A DNA stretch of 64,000 nucleotides from Salinivirgaceae bacterium (GCA_017557785.1 JAFYYA010000115.1:1-64000), one strand, 5' to 3'; positions 24,542 to 33,979 are shown, counted from the stretch's first letter. Notes: generated by a model not told the origin, from the sequence alone. A program made the numbers and translations.

Positions 24542-25966
24542 TTATTCAAGATATTCAAAACTTATCCAATCCACGGCCACATTCTCGCCTTCAGCCAATT
24601 CAACAAATATATTGTGAACGCCTTTCGGATTCTTTTCTCCCCAATTTTTCTTAAATGTGCCAGTAGCCGAAACATCAGCAGGTAATTTTAAATTTATGGT
24701 TGAGAACTTGCCGACAACCGGCCCTGTCTTACTATCGACGTGAACGATGATGGTGAATTTCTTTCCGATGTCGAATTTTGCTTTAAGCGCGAAACCGTTC
24801 AGAACGTCGTTCTGCCCGAAATCAACATCGTCATACTCAATCCAGTCGCCTTTCTTACTGAAAATGGCTTCCCAACCTTCGAAACGTTTGGTGGTGTCGG
24901 GGTCGTTGGCATACACAAAATCCACTTTCACGCCGTCGCTGATGTTGCTGTAGCGGTCAATCTGAATTTTGTCAGTAGCCTTGGTGATGCCCACGCCGCG
25001 CAGTGTGGCTTTCACCGGCTTAATGGTGCCGTCCTCGTTGAATTCGAGTTTGTCGATGCACACCGAGCGGTTCTTGTCGAAGTTTGGCGAGTATTGGTTG
25101 TAGTGGTAGAATAGGTACCATTGGCCTTTGTAGTTGACGATTGAGTGGTGGTTGGTCCAGCAGTCGTCGCGCTCTTCCATAATCAAACCTTTGTACTCGT
25201 ACGGGCCCATTGGGTTCTTGCTCATTGCGTAGCCAAGAGCCTCGCGGTTTTTAACAACGTAAGGATAAGTCAGATAGTAGTTGCCGTTGTACTCAAAAGC
25301 GAACGGGCCTTCCGCTTGGCGCGATGGCAGACCTTTCAAGCAGTTCACACCTTTCATCACAAATTGGCGCGGGCCGAATTTGATGGTGTCGGTCGGATTG
25401 TCGTCAGCCAGCTCTACCATATTGTCTTTCAACTTGGCACAGTTTCCGGCACCCCAGAACAAGTAGTTGTTGCCGTCGCTTGCCTGAAGCACGCACGGGT
25501 CAATGCCGTTGACGCCTTCAATGGGCTTTTCAAACGGTTTGTATGGGCCTTCAGGCTTGTCGGCCACAGCCACGCCAATGCCGAATCCGCGGCCTTGCTT
25601 GCTTGCGTTGGGAAAGTAGAAGTAGTACTTGCCGTCTTTGCCCTGAACGCAGTCAGGTGCCCACATACTGTAGGCCGTCGGGTTACCCCAAGGCACGTTT
25701 TTTTGGTCCAGAATCACGCCGTGGTCAGTCCAATCGGTCAGGTTTTCCGATGAGAAAACGTGGTAGTCGTTCATACAGAACCAGTCTTTGCGCGGGAAAT
25801 CGTATGCCGACATTGGCGGAATGTCGTGCGACGGGAAAAGATAAACCTTTCCGTTGAAGACGCGTGCCGTTGGGTCGGCCGAGAATTGGTCGCGGATAAT
25901 TGGGTTTTGGGCCGAGACGCCTTGTACAAGCAACGCTGCAAGCCCCATTGTCAAGATGTGTTTCAT
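24542..25966 (-). CDS. GH43 family glycoside hydrolase with C-terminal CBM6-like domain
   Basis: A 474-residue exported enzyme (signal peptide ends LVQGVSAQ). The ATG at 25966 was chosen because the longer reading starts at TTG. The five-bladed propeller shows the GH43 base in ADPTARVF (Asp31), WAPDCV, the pKa-modulating Asp in NGIDPCVL and the acid Glu in QAEGPFAFEYNG. A CBM6-like beta-sandwich spans about 330-474. GH43 members release L-arabinose or xylose from arabinan or xylan; the exact specificity cannot be read here. An inverted repeat lies just upstream (25984-25998). Likely works with the GH127 enzyme on arabinose-containing glycans. Confidence 0.9.
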   Translation of the reverse strand: MKHILTMGLAALLVQGVSAQNPIIRDQFSADPTARVFNGKVYLFPSHDIPPMSAYDFPRKDWFCMNDYHVFSSENLTDWTDHGVILDQKNVPWGNPTAYSMWAPDCVQGKDGKYYFYFPNASKQGRGFGIGVAVADKPEGPYKPFEKPIEGVNGIDPCVLQASDGNNYLFWGAGNCAKLKDNMVELADDNPTDTIKFGPRQFVMKGVNCLKGLPSRQAEGPFAFEYNGNYYLTYPYVVKNREALGYAMSKNPMGPYEYKGLIMEERDDCWTNHHSIVNYKGQWYLFYHYNQYSPNFDKNRSVCIDKLEFNEDGTIKPVKATLRGVGITKATDKIQIDRYSNISDGVKVDFVYANDPDTTKRFEGWEAIFSKKGDWIEYDDVDFGQNDVLNGFALKAKFDIGKKFTIIVHVDSKTGPVVGKFSTINLKLPADVSATGTFKKNWGEKNPKGVHNIFVELAEGENVAVDWISFEYLE

Positions 25967-25983
25967 ATTTTTATTCAATTAAA

Positions 25984-25998
25984 ATTACGAATCGTAAT
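25984..25998. promoter_or_regulatory. Inverted repeat upstream of the GH43 gene
   Basis: ATTACGA, one central base, TCGTAAT: a perfect 7-base inverted repeat 17 bases before the GH43 start codon. It could be an operator or a small hairpin in the 5' untranslated RNA. No perfect -7 element was found nearby. Confidence 0.4.
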
Positions 25999-26135
25999 GC
26001 AAACGCATTATGCCGCAATATCCGAAAAAAATGCCGTAGGTCGATTCAAAAAAACGATGAATTGGCAATTGTTATAGATACCAAGGTGATTCCTTATGGG
26101 CAGATTTGTTGAAGAATGGCGGGTTCAACAGTTTG

Positions 26136-28391
26136 TCAGCAGAATTTCACACCAACAAGCAGCATGTCGTCGGTTTGGTGAATCATTTCGCCCGTAGGTG
26201 ATGTGCGCCAGTCGTCGATGGCTTTTTCAATGGCGATTTTCTGCTGCGGGAATGGCTTATGGTAATTAGCCATAATTAATTCGCGAAGTCGCGGTGCTGT
26301 GAATTTTGCGGCATCGTCATCGGCTTTAAACTGGTCGGTAATACCATCGGTGTAAAGGTAGACAATGTCATTCGGCTCAATATCTATAATATTGTTTGTA
26401 AATGGCTTATTCACATTCATATTCGCACCAATCGGCATACGGTCGGCTTCAAACTGAAGCAACTCACCGCGGCGAAGCAGCAATAGCGGCCTGAACGCAC
26501 CGGCATACTGAAGACATTGTGCCTGAGTATCATAGACGCACAAGGCAATGTCCATTCCGTCCTGATTTGTGTAATCGTCAGCTTTTTGGCGCAGCGATTC
26601 GCGCATTTTGGTTCGCAGACTATTGAGCAGTCTTGCGGGCGAAACTTCTGGGGCGTGCATGTTCGAACTTGCCACAAGGTCGTTGAGCATCGATATGCCC
26701 AGAATGCTTAGCAGTGCACCCGGAACACCATGACCGGTGCAGTCTGCAACGGCCAGAGCTTTGTAACGGCCAATCTGTGTAGCCCAGTAAAAATCGCCGC
26801 TCACAATGTCGCGCGGACGGAAAATTATCATGCATTCGCCGAAAATCGAGTTCATCAGTTCGTCGTTTGGCATGGCAACATCCTGAATATGACGTGCATA
26901 TCTGATTCCAGATATGATTTTTCGGTTTGCTTCGTTGATGAGTCGGTTGTGATCGAGCAGATTACGTTGAGCCTGTGCAAGTTGCTGGTTCTTAGCGTCA
27001 AGCATCGCGTTTGTGTGTTTGCGTTTGATTGTGCTGATAAGAAAAAGTACCGCCAATACTGATACCAGAACAAGTCCCACCAAAGTGACAATGATTATTC
27101 GCAGCTGAGTCATCTCTTTGATTTTGTGGGTCAGTTCGCGTTCGCGTTCTTCTAGCATCCGTCGGTTGATTTTGGCTGTATATTCAGTCGCAAACTGTGT
27201 CTGCATCAGTTTATACTGTTTGTTTTTTGAGTTTTCTCTCAATAAATCAGTGTATTGCCGATTCGAATAACGATAGGCTTCAGCGTAGTTGCCAATCGCC
27301 AGGTAGTAGTTTATTCGTGCCTGATAGAGCATCGGTAGGTTGGTTTCGCCACCGTCGTGTCTCAGTATTTCGGTTTCGGTTTCGTTGATGGCGGCATATG
27401 CCTTGGCGTACATCTTTTTCTGTATCAAATAGTTGATATATGCACTTTGTAAATCAATATATGCGAAATCGTAGCCATATTCATCAACATTTTTCATTCC
27501 AATCCGATAGTAGTATAGGCTGGAATCAAGAAGCTGTTTATTCCGTTTGCTGTCTAGTTTTGCTTCGCTGATATAAATGGAACTCAGTTTTGGCAGTGAA
27601 TTGAGCTGGCCGCTAATGTCGCCGATGCTGTCGGCCAGCCTGAGCGATTCGAGCATCATCAGTTTGGCTTTTTGCAGAAGCACTAGATTGATGTCATTTT
27701 CTTGATTATGAAATCGTTCGAGCGCCGAATAGCCCAGCCCTGAATAATCGAAAATCATTCCGCGTCGGTTGCCGGTTCGGGTGTTTATTGCGAGTGCACG
27801 GTTATAGTATTCGTCGGCGATGTCGTAAGCCATGTTGCCAATGTTGAGAAAACCAAGATACTGGCAAACCCGCGACATGCGTGCGGAATCGCCCAAGCGC
27901 GAGTATATTTCAAAACTTTTCTGGTAGTACTCATTGGCCAGAATATAGCTCTCTATCGACATCAGCGTTGTGGCATAGTTCATATATGAAAATGCCAAGT
28001 CGGATTCACGGCCCAGTGAGTCCCAAATCTGAATGGCTTCCATCCGGTGGCTCATTGCGGTCATAAAATCGAGTTCGCAATGGCTTGCCCAGCTCAGGTT
28101 GTCGTGTGCGGATGCTTCGTAATAGGCAAGTTTTAATTGTTTGGCAAGGCTGAGTTCAATCTGCGCATATTTCTCAACAGTGTCAACATTGGGGTGTATG
28201 CTGCAGATCTCATTAAGTGTTTCGAGTTTTTCGGCATTGTCAGGCAGATTGCGGGCCACAAGCAGAAGACTGTCGGCATCTTGTGCCAAAAGGTTGGTTG
28301 ACAGTGTAATCAAAATCAATACAGTCAACAAATTAGCCGATTTCCTAAAAGATGACAAGTTGATTTTTTTAAACAATTCAAATGTCGGCAT
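26136..28391 (-). CDS. TPR-sensor SpoIIE/PP2C-type protein phosphatase
   Basis: A 751-residue protein with an N-terminal signal or anchor helix (about 18-36), a periplasmic run of TPR-like helical repeats (about 40-390), a membrane helix (VTLVGLVLVSVLAVLFLIST, near 425-445), a short coiled coil and a cytoplasmic SpoIIE-type phosphatase (about 515-751). Metal-binding motifs are SGDFYW, ADCTGHGVPGA, YTDGITDQ and DDMLLVGV. Such phosphatases dephosphorylate STAS-domain anti-sigma antagonists or SiaC-like proteins. It is encoded among glycan genes but has no cognate partner next to it; the SiaB-like kinase at 11.8-12.4 kb is a possible functional opposite. Confidence 0.88.
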   Translation of the reverse strand: MPTFELFKKINLSSFRKSANLLTVLILITLSTNLLAQDADSLLLVARNLPDNAEKLETLNEICSIHPNVDTVEKYAQIELSLAKQLKLAYYEASAHDNLSWASHCELDFMTAMSHRMEAIQIWDSLGRESDLAFSYMNYATTLMSIESYILANEYYQKSFEIYSRLGDSARMSRVCQYLGFLNIGNMAYDIADEYYNRALAINTRTGNRRGMIFDYSGLGYSALERFHNQENDINLVLLQKAKLMMLESLRLADSIGDISGQLNSLPKLSSIYISEAKLDSKRNKQLLDSSLYYYRIGMKNVDEYGYDFAYIDLQSAYINYLIQKKMYAKAYAAINETETEILRHDGGETNLPMLYQARINYYLAIGNYAEAYRYSNRQYTDLLRENSKNKQYKLMQTQFATEYTAKINRRMLEERERELTHKIKEMTQLRIIIVTLVGLVLVSVLAVLFLISTIKRKHTNAMLDAKNQQLAQAQRNLLDHNRLINEANRKIISGIRYARHIQDVAMPNDELMNSIFGECMIIFRPRDIVSGDFYWATQIGRYKALAVADCTGHGVPGALLSILGISMLNDLVASSNMHAPEVSPARLLNSLRTKMRESLRQKADDYTNQDGMDIALCVYDTQAQCLQYAGAFRPLLLLRRGELLQFEADRMPIGANMNVNKPFTNNIIDIEPNDIVYLYTDGITDQFKADDDAAKFTAPRLRELIMANYHKPFPQQKIAIEKAIDDWRTSPTGEMIHQTDDMLLVGVKFC

Positions 28392-28467
28392 TTTTTTAAT
28401 GCAACGAACATTTTTTTGAGATAAAGGATTTTATGAAACGCGACGAACATAAATCCGTATTTATCTT

Positions 28468-28499
28468 TTTGGCAGGTATCCTTTGTATGGATATTTTTG
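28468..28499 (+). promoter_or_regulatory. Promoter of the CotH/T9SS gene
   Basis: TTTG (28468-28471), 20 bases, then TATTTTTG (28492-28499): full consensus. A transcript start near 28506 excludes the longer reading from 28433 and supports the ATG at 28526. Confidence 0.7.
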
Positions 28500-28525
28500 C
28501 ATTGAAAATGAAAAGTATGATTATT

Positions 28526-31500
28526 ATGCGTAAATATTTAATAATAAGTTTATTACTGATTGGTACCATTGCTGCTAATGCGCAAGTGGTGATTAACGAG
28601 TATTGCTCGTCGTCAACTTCATTTTTAGATGAATATGGCGATAATGCCGATTGGATTGAGCTTTACAACACGTCGACATCTGATGTCGACATAACAGGTT
28701 GGCATCTATCTGACAAGGCTTCGAAATTGGACAAATGGACATTCCCATCCTGTGTATTGAAACCGCATGAGTATTTGCTTGTATTTGCTTCAGGTAAAGA
28801 TCTTTACGAGTATTCGAAGGGTGATAGCGTTTTTTATAGCCCGCTTATTGAAGCTACTGAAAAATTCTCGTATGCTGTTGGTTCATCAGACATATCAACC
28901 GATTGGTACAAAGCCGATTATGATGATTCAATGTGGTCGATTGGCAATGGCGGAATTGGATACGGTACATCGTATGCCGCCACAAAGGTTCCTGAAGGTA
29001 CAATATCTGTTTTTGTTCGCAAAAAGTTCAATGTCACTAATTTGAATACAATTAAAGAACTGATTCTCGATTTGGATTATGACGATGGTTTTGTGGTTTA
29101 CATCAATGGGCATGAAGTGGCTCGCGAAAACCTGGGCTCTGCCGGTGAAATTACACCTTACGATGCAGTTACGCCAAACTATGTCAACCCGTTGCTTGCA
29201 AATGGCAGCTCGTTAGCGCGTTTTGACTTGTCAGGTAGTGTAAAGTATCTTGTTGATGGTGAAAATGTTATAGCAATTCAGATTCACAATATCAGCAACA
29301 CGTCGAGCGATTTGCTGCTCTATCCGTATCTGACGGCCGGCATGACCGTGAATGAAAACAAACAATTAAGCGAACTTATTGATTTGAAGGTAAAAAGCAA
29401 TACAAATTATTTCCACACTAATTTCAGTATTTCAGCCGATGGTGAGCCAATTTTCTTGACAGATGCATCGGGAAATATTGTGCACCAGACCGACAGTACC
29501 GTTGTGCCAAACGATGTGTCGCGCGGTCTTTCGCCCGATGGCAACGGCAATTGGGTGTTTTTTGCCGAACCAACACCAGGCTCGGCAAACACCACAAAAA
29601 CATACGCAACAGCTAGAACCAACGAGATAACATTCTCTGTTGCAGGAGGTTTGCAATCGGCAAAGCAAACGCTGACATTGACTTCAGCCGCCGGAACGCC
29701 AATCTATTACACCACCGATGGCAGCGTTCCGACAACAAAATCAACACTTTATAAAGACGGCATTTCGATTGCAAAAACAACAGTTGTGCGCGCCATTGCG
29801 TACAGCGATGATCTTTTGCCAGGTCAGCCAGTCACACGCTCTTTTATTTTTCCAGGACGCAAAATCGACTTGCCTGTCTTTTCTCTGACCACTGACCCCT
29901 ACAATTTATATGATTATAACTACGGCATATACGTTGAAGGGCCTGATGCAGAATCGGCCGATCCGCATTTCGGGGCCAACTATCATAAGGATTGGGAGCG
30001 TCCAATGCACGTTGAGCTTTTCTGGACCGATGGCACTGAGTGGCTTGATCAGGATGCAGGTGTAAAAATAGCGGGAGCGTGGAGCCGCGCGCACGCGCAA
30101 AAATCGTTCGCCTTTCACGCTCGAAACGCTTATGGCAAAAATAGGTTCGACTGTAAGTTGTTTGAAAACAAAGATATATCGAGTTTTAAATCGTTCGTTC
30201 TGCGTAATTCGGGCAACGATTGGTACAATACAATGTTTCGCGACGCGCTCATTACAGGTTTGGTTCGCAACAATAATATTGATATTCAGGCATATCAGCC
30301 ATCGGTTGTCTATTTGAACGGTGAATATTGGGGCATCCTGAACATTCGCGAGAAGATTAATGAGCATTACGTGGCCAACAATTTTAATTATGTTGATGCC
30401 GATAATGTTGATTTAATGGAAGGTAGCGGCTCGGTGGTTCATGGCGATGAAACAAGTTACAACGAGCTAAAGAACTATATGAATTCGCACACAATGTCGA
30501 ACAAAAGTTTTTACGAATACATAAAAACACAGATTGATATCGACGAATATATTGAGTATATGGTACTCGAAATATATTGCAACAATGGCGACTGGCCGGG
30601 AAACAACAGCAAGTTTTGGCGTCAGAAAACCGAAAATGGCCGTTGGCGCTGGATTGCCTTCGATACCGATTTCGGCTTCGGTCTATATTCTAACGGCTAC
30701 GATGAAAATAAACTAGGTTCGTGCCTGAATGACAATTCTGGACCAGCGTTTTTTCTGAAAAAACTTTTGGCAAACACCGATTTCATGCGAGATTTTGTAA
30801 ACCGCTTTGCCGACCGACTGAATCATGAATTCGATCCTTATGTTGTTAATTCGTTGATAGATAGCTTATCAGAAAATATCTCGGGCGAAATATCTTATCA
30901 CATAAACCGTTGGCACAGCATTGGCAATTGGACTGGCAACATTGACCGTATGCGCACATTCGCCGATGAACGGCCGTATTATATGCGGGATTTTATTCGT
31001 GACAATCTATCATCGGGTAAAGATGTGAGAATCACAGTCAATACAAACGACAGCAAGGCGGGGTATGTCCAACTTAACTCTTTGACATTGAAAAGATTCC
31101 CGTGGAGCGGTATTTATTTCTCAAATGTTCCGGTGTCGTTAAGGGCGGTGGCGCGGCCGGGATTCAAGTTTGTACGCTGGGTTAATGGCGATGACCAAAC
31201 GGTTGACACTCACGCAGGCATCAAGGTTACTTTGAGCAAGGCTTCGAAATACACTGCAGTTTTCGAATCTGATAATGATGTGTATAACAATCTGGTCATC
31301 AATGAGATAAACTTTAAATCAGCTGATGATTTTGATACCAAGGATTGGGTGGAGCTTTATAATACAACTGCTGCGGCCATTAATATTTCGGGTTGGAAAC
31401 TTGCAGGCGAGAATATTGCTGAAGCATTCACAATCCCTGTTGGAACCATCATTCCGCCATATGGATATGTGGTTGCGTGCGCAAATCGCAACAAGTTGCT

Positions 31501-32086
31501 TAACCTGAATCCGGGCTTGCAGAATGTGATTGGCAATTTTGCTTTTCGCTTAAGTAGTTACGATAAGGTGCAATTGTTTGATTCAGAAGGTAATCTGATT
31601 GATGAAGTGGAATATAATACAAAAACGTGGGCTAATGCCGACGGCAACGGCTACACGCTGGCTTTGACCGATCCGTTTGCCGACAATGCCGCCCGCCGAT
31701 TGTGGCATGCTGACGATTTGCACGGCACACCTGGTGCTGAAAATGGCTCATTTAGTCCTTCTCACGAAGATTTCAGCATTGGTGACAACAGTTTCCGCGT
31801 TGACGTAGTAGAAGTGCCCGAGAAAGCAGTTTTTGCCGTCTGCCGGCCCAACCCGGTAACCGATAATGCCGCTATTGTCTGGCAGCAGCCCACGGATGGT
31901 TTGGCTAGTGTTGATTTGTTCGATCTTCAAGGGCGGCATCTGGCTTGCATATGCAACCAGTGGTGCGCACAAGGTGAGCATAAGGCCGAATTTGGCGATG
32001 TCGCGAAAGGGTGGCAACCGGGTGTCTATTTCGCCAAAATCAGCATTGCTAATAGTCAGCCTGTGATTATTAAAATCTTACGTTAA
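28526..32086 (+). CDS. Large secreted lamin-tail / CotH-kinase-like protein with T9SS sorting tail
   Basis: About 1186 residues. After the signal peptide (MRKYLIISLLLIGTIAANAQ) the order is: lamin-tail domain 1 (about 22-115), a lectin-like sandwich (115-280), chitobiase C-terminal-like repeat (about 385-450, IYYTTDGSVPTT), CotH-like kinase domain (about 480-800, with VVYLNGEYWGILNIREK and the metal-binding FDTDFGFG near 711), a repeat resembling InlB B-repeats (835-915), lamin-tail domain 2 (about 920-1030) and a type A T9SS tail (from about 1105, RPNPVTDNA to IIKILR). CotH of Bacillus spores is a protein kinase (established); here the protein should be secreted or surface-bound and its target is unknown. 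The stop overlaps the convergent CPBP gene by 9 bases. Confidence 0.87.
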   Translation: MRKYLIISLLLIGTIAANAQVVINEYCSSSTSFLDEYGDNADWIELYNTSTSDVDITGWHLSDKASKLDKWTFPSCVLKPHEYLLVFASGKDLYEYSKGDSVFYSPLIEATEKFSYAVGSSDISTDWYKADYDDSMWSIGNGGIGYGTSYAATKVPEGTISVFVRKKFNVTNLNTIKELILDLDYDDGFVVYINGHEVARENLGSAGEITPYDAVTPNYVNPLLANGSSLARFDLSGSVKYLVDGENVIAIQIHNISNTSSDLLLYPYLTAGMTVNENKQLSELIDLKVKSNTNYFHTNFSISADGEPIFLTDASGNIVHQTDSTVVPNDVSRGLSPDGNGNWVFFAEPTPGSANTTKTYATARTNEITFSVAGGLQSAKQTLTLTSAAGTPIYYTTDGSVPTTKSTLYKDGISIAKTTVVRAIAYSDDLLPGQPVTRSFIFPGRKIDLPVFSLTTDPYNLYDYNYGIYVEGPDAESADPHFGANYHKDWERPMHVELFWTDGTEWLDQDAGVKIAGAWSRAHAQKSFAFHARNAYGKNRFDCKLFENKDISSFKSFVLRNSGNDWYNTMFRDALITGLVRNNNIDIQAYQPSVVYLNGEYWGILNIREKINEHYVANNFNYVDADNVDLMEGSGSVVHGDETSYNELKNYMNSHTMSNKSFYEYIKTQIDIDEYIEYMVLEIYCNNGDWPGNNSKFWRQKTENGRWRWIAFDTDFGFGLYSNGYDENKLGSCLNDNSGPAFFLKKLLANTDFMRDFVNRFADRLNHEFDPYVVNSLIDSLSENISGEISYHINRWHSIGNWTGNIDRMRTFADERPYYMRDFIRDNLSSGKDVRITVNTNDSKAGYVQLNSLTLKRFPWSGIYFSNVPVSLRAVARPGFKFVRWVNGDDQTVDTHAGIKVTLSKASKYTAVFESDNDVYNNLVINEINFKSADDFDTKDWVELYNTTAAAINISGWKLAGENIAEAFTIPVGTIIPPYGYVVACANRNKLLNLNPGLQNVIGNFAFRLSSYDKVQLFDSEGNLIDEVEYNTKTWANADGNGYTLALTDPFADNAARRLWHADDLHGTPGAENGSFSPSHEDFSIGDNSFRVDVVEVPEKAVFAVCRPNPVTDNAAIVWQQPTDGLASVDLFDLQGRHLACICNQWCAQGEHKAEFGDVAKGWQPGVYFAKISIANSQPVIIKILR

Positions 32087-32890
32087 TGGGCGGTCTTCGG
32101 GTATTGTCGGTTCCAATGGCTCAGTAGCAAGAATTTGTTGAACAGCCTTTACACATCCGAAGACAACTACTACGCAAATAATCAAAATAATAGCGTGATT
32201 CATCGGACCGCCGAAGTATTCAGTTACCGATGCATTCATATCGCCGGCAAAATAGCCGATAAGGAAACCTGCTGTGTTGTTGGCCCAATGCATAAAAATA
32301 CCAATCCAGATACTGCGCGTGCGCCAAAATAGCCAGCCAATGGCGCAACTGATGATGAATGCTGCAATGAACTGCCATGGATTCAGGTGCGCGATGCCGA
32401 AAACCACCGCCGACCAGATGATGGCCTTGCGTGGTTCGTAGCGGCGCAGAAGTGCTGCCAGAATCATGCCACGGAAAACTATTTCTTCAAGCACGGGTGC
32501 GGCAATTCCGGCAGCCACGTATCCAAAAATGTCAAGCGATATTGCTTCGTTGAAGATGCGAGCCACAAAATCGGGCATCGGAATCAGCGAGCAGAGTGAT
32601 TCACTGATTATCGACAGCGCAAAAGTCATTACTAGGGCAATTGGGAATATTATTGGCTTGATTTTTCTTGTGTCACTAACTTTCAAATTCCAGATGACAT
32701 ACACTACTGCAATTGTGCCGACAAATTGCAGAATGTAGCCAAGCAATGTTATCCATGACTTGAAAGCCGGCGCAATACTCAGCAGAGCTGCGGTGACTAT
32801 GGTTGCAGGAATTGTCATTGCAATTGTTATGCCCAAAATGGCGAACGCCTGACCGATTGTTATTGGGCGGTTTTCTGTTGTGTTTTCCAT
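32078..32890 (-). CDS. CPBP family intramembrane metalloprotease
   Basis: A 270-residue polytopic membrane protein starting MENTTENRPI (complement of 32888-32890). An ORF extension of 20 codons crosses a -7 element and was rejected. Seven to eight hydrophobic segments are present. The CPBP (Abi/Rce1-like) motifs are EEIVFRG (motif 1, about 138-144), FGIAHL (motif 2) and HWANN (motif 3), which contain the presumed catalytic Glu and His residues. Roles of the family include prenyl-protein processing and bacteriocin immunity; none can be assigned here. Its last three codons overlap the end of the CotH gene. Confidence 0.9.
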   Translation of the reverse strand: MENTTENRPITIGQAFAILGITIAMTIPATIVTAALLSIAPAFKSWITLLGYILQFVGTIAVVYVIWNLKVSDTRKIKPIIFPIALVMTFALSIISESLCSLIPMPDFVARIFNEAISLDIFGYVAAGIAAPVLEEIVFRGMILAALLRRYEPRKAIIWSAVVFGIAHLNPWQFIAAFIISCAIGWLFWRTRSIWIGIFMHWANNTAGFLIGYFAGDMNASVTEYFGGPMNHAIILIICVVVVFGCVKAVQQILATEPLEPTIPEDRPLT

Positions 32891-32938
32891 AATTCCCGGT
32901 TTTTTGTTTGACGTAAAACTCAAGTAATTGTTTGTGCA

Positions 32939-32946
32939 CAAATCTA
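32939..32946 (-). promoter_or_regulatory. -7 element of the CPBP gene
   Basis: Minus-strand TAGATTTG matches TAnnTTTG, 48 bases before the ATG at 32890; the region upstream is T-rich on the minus strand without a clear -33 at 19-21 bases. Confidence 0.4.
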
Positions 32947-32961
32947 TCAAAACAAAACAAA

Positions 32962-32993
32962 AAAACGGTTCCGTTTTTCATTGGAACCGTTTT
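32962..32993 (-). terminator. Terminator of the secreted hydrolase gene
   Basis: AAAACGGTTCC (32962-32972) pairs with GGAACCGTTTT (32983-32993); a T-run follows on the minus strand. Confidence 0.85.
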
Positions 32994-33016
32994 GTAGCAT
33001 TATTATTTATTGCGGA

Positions 33017-33979
33017 TTATTTCTTTGCCGCACGCGCTTCGTTAAGGAAGTTGACCACTTTGGCCAGATTCTCTTTTGAATACATATTAAATCCGTGTCC
33101 GCCTTCTTCAACCGGGATGAAGTCTGTCTTCACGCCTTTGGCTTTCAGTGCGTTGTAGAACATCTCGCCTTGGCAGAACGGCACCACATTGTCTTTCTTG
33201 CCGTGGCACACGATCAACGGCGGGTCAGAAGGGTCGATGTAGGCAGTTGCACTCAAAGCTTTGTAACGGTTTTCGTTGCCTTCGCGCGGAACACCCAAAA
33301 CAACTTCTTCGGGCGATGTCGGCATTTTCATCGATTCGCCGCAATCCATATGCTGCAAGTCAACCGGCCCTGACCAGTCGCAAGCTGCGTCAACGCTGCT
33401 GCTGAAGTTGGTGAATTGACCAACGTTGCCTTCAAGGTCAACCTTGTAGCCGTCAACGTCGGCAACCTTCTCGTTGCGTGTGGTGGCTGCAAGCGATGCC
33501 AAGTGTCCACCCGATGAGAAGCCCGATGTTGCAATGAACGAAGTGTCGAATTTGTACTTGTCGGCATTGCCGCGTACAAAGCGGATAACAGCCTTAATAT
33601 CGTTTATCTGTGCAGGATATTTGGCATCGCCGCTCGAACGGTGGTTAGGAGTTACAACAGCATAGCCGGCATCGAGTAGGGCGGCGCAGATGGTGTTAAG
33701 ATCGGCCGCACCCTTCGAGTTATTGCTGAACCAAGCGCTTCCGTAGATGTGGATAACCACCGGATAGCTCTCTTTCACTTCTTTAGGCAGGTAGATGTCG
33801 AGGTTGTGATAAACTTCATTGTCGCCGGCGTAGTTGATGTTGAGGAACTTTTGCGAGTAACGCATAGTGTCGGTGCTGTTCTGGTTTCCGCCAAAGCCAC
33901 CGAATCCGCCGCCAGGCATTTGTGCAAAGCCAGCTATGCTCAATAGCCCGGCTGCAAGTGTGAGTCCAAGTTTTTTCAT
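33017..33979 (-). CDS. Secreted alpha/beta hydrolase (esterase-like)
   Basis: A 320-residue exported protein (signal peptide MKKLGLTLAAGLLSIAGFAQ) with a short Gly/Phe-rich linker (MPGGGFGGFGGNQN) before the hydrolase domain. The oxyanion-hole region is HIYGSAW, the nucleophile elbow GFSSGGHLAS (Ser near 154), the acid Asp in HGKKDNVVP and the His in EGGHGFN, which complete a catalytic triad. It resembles the BD-FAE/acetyl-esterase group that deacylates plant polysaccharides such as xylan or pectin. The substrate is inferred from the glycan-use context. It has its own promoter and terminator. Confidence 0.88.
   Translation of the reverse strand: MKKLGLTLAAGLLSIAGFAQMPGGGFGGFGGNQNSTDTMRYSQKFLNINYAGDNEVYHNLDIYLPKEVKESYPVVIHIYGSAWFSNNSKGAADLNTICAALLDAGYAVVTPNHRSSGDAKYPAQINDIKAVIRFVRGNADKYKFDTSFIATSGFSSGGHLASLAATTRNEKVADVDGYKVDLEGNVGQFTNFSSSVDAACDWSGPVDLQHMDCGESMKMPTSPEEVVLGVPREGNENRYKALSATAYIDPSDPPLIVCHGKKDNVVPFCQGEMFYNALKAKGVKTDFIPVEEGGHGFNMYSKENLAKVVNFLNEARAAKK

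Noticed and set aside
25145-25753. 202-residue open frame opposite the GH43 gene
   Set aside because: Antisense to clear catalytic motifs of GH43, with Val/Ala/His-rich composition and no family match.
28433-28525. Upstream start of the CotH/T9SS protein
   Set aside because: A full-consensus promoter lies at 28468-28499, inside this extension, and a signal peptide begins at the ATG at 28526.
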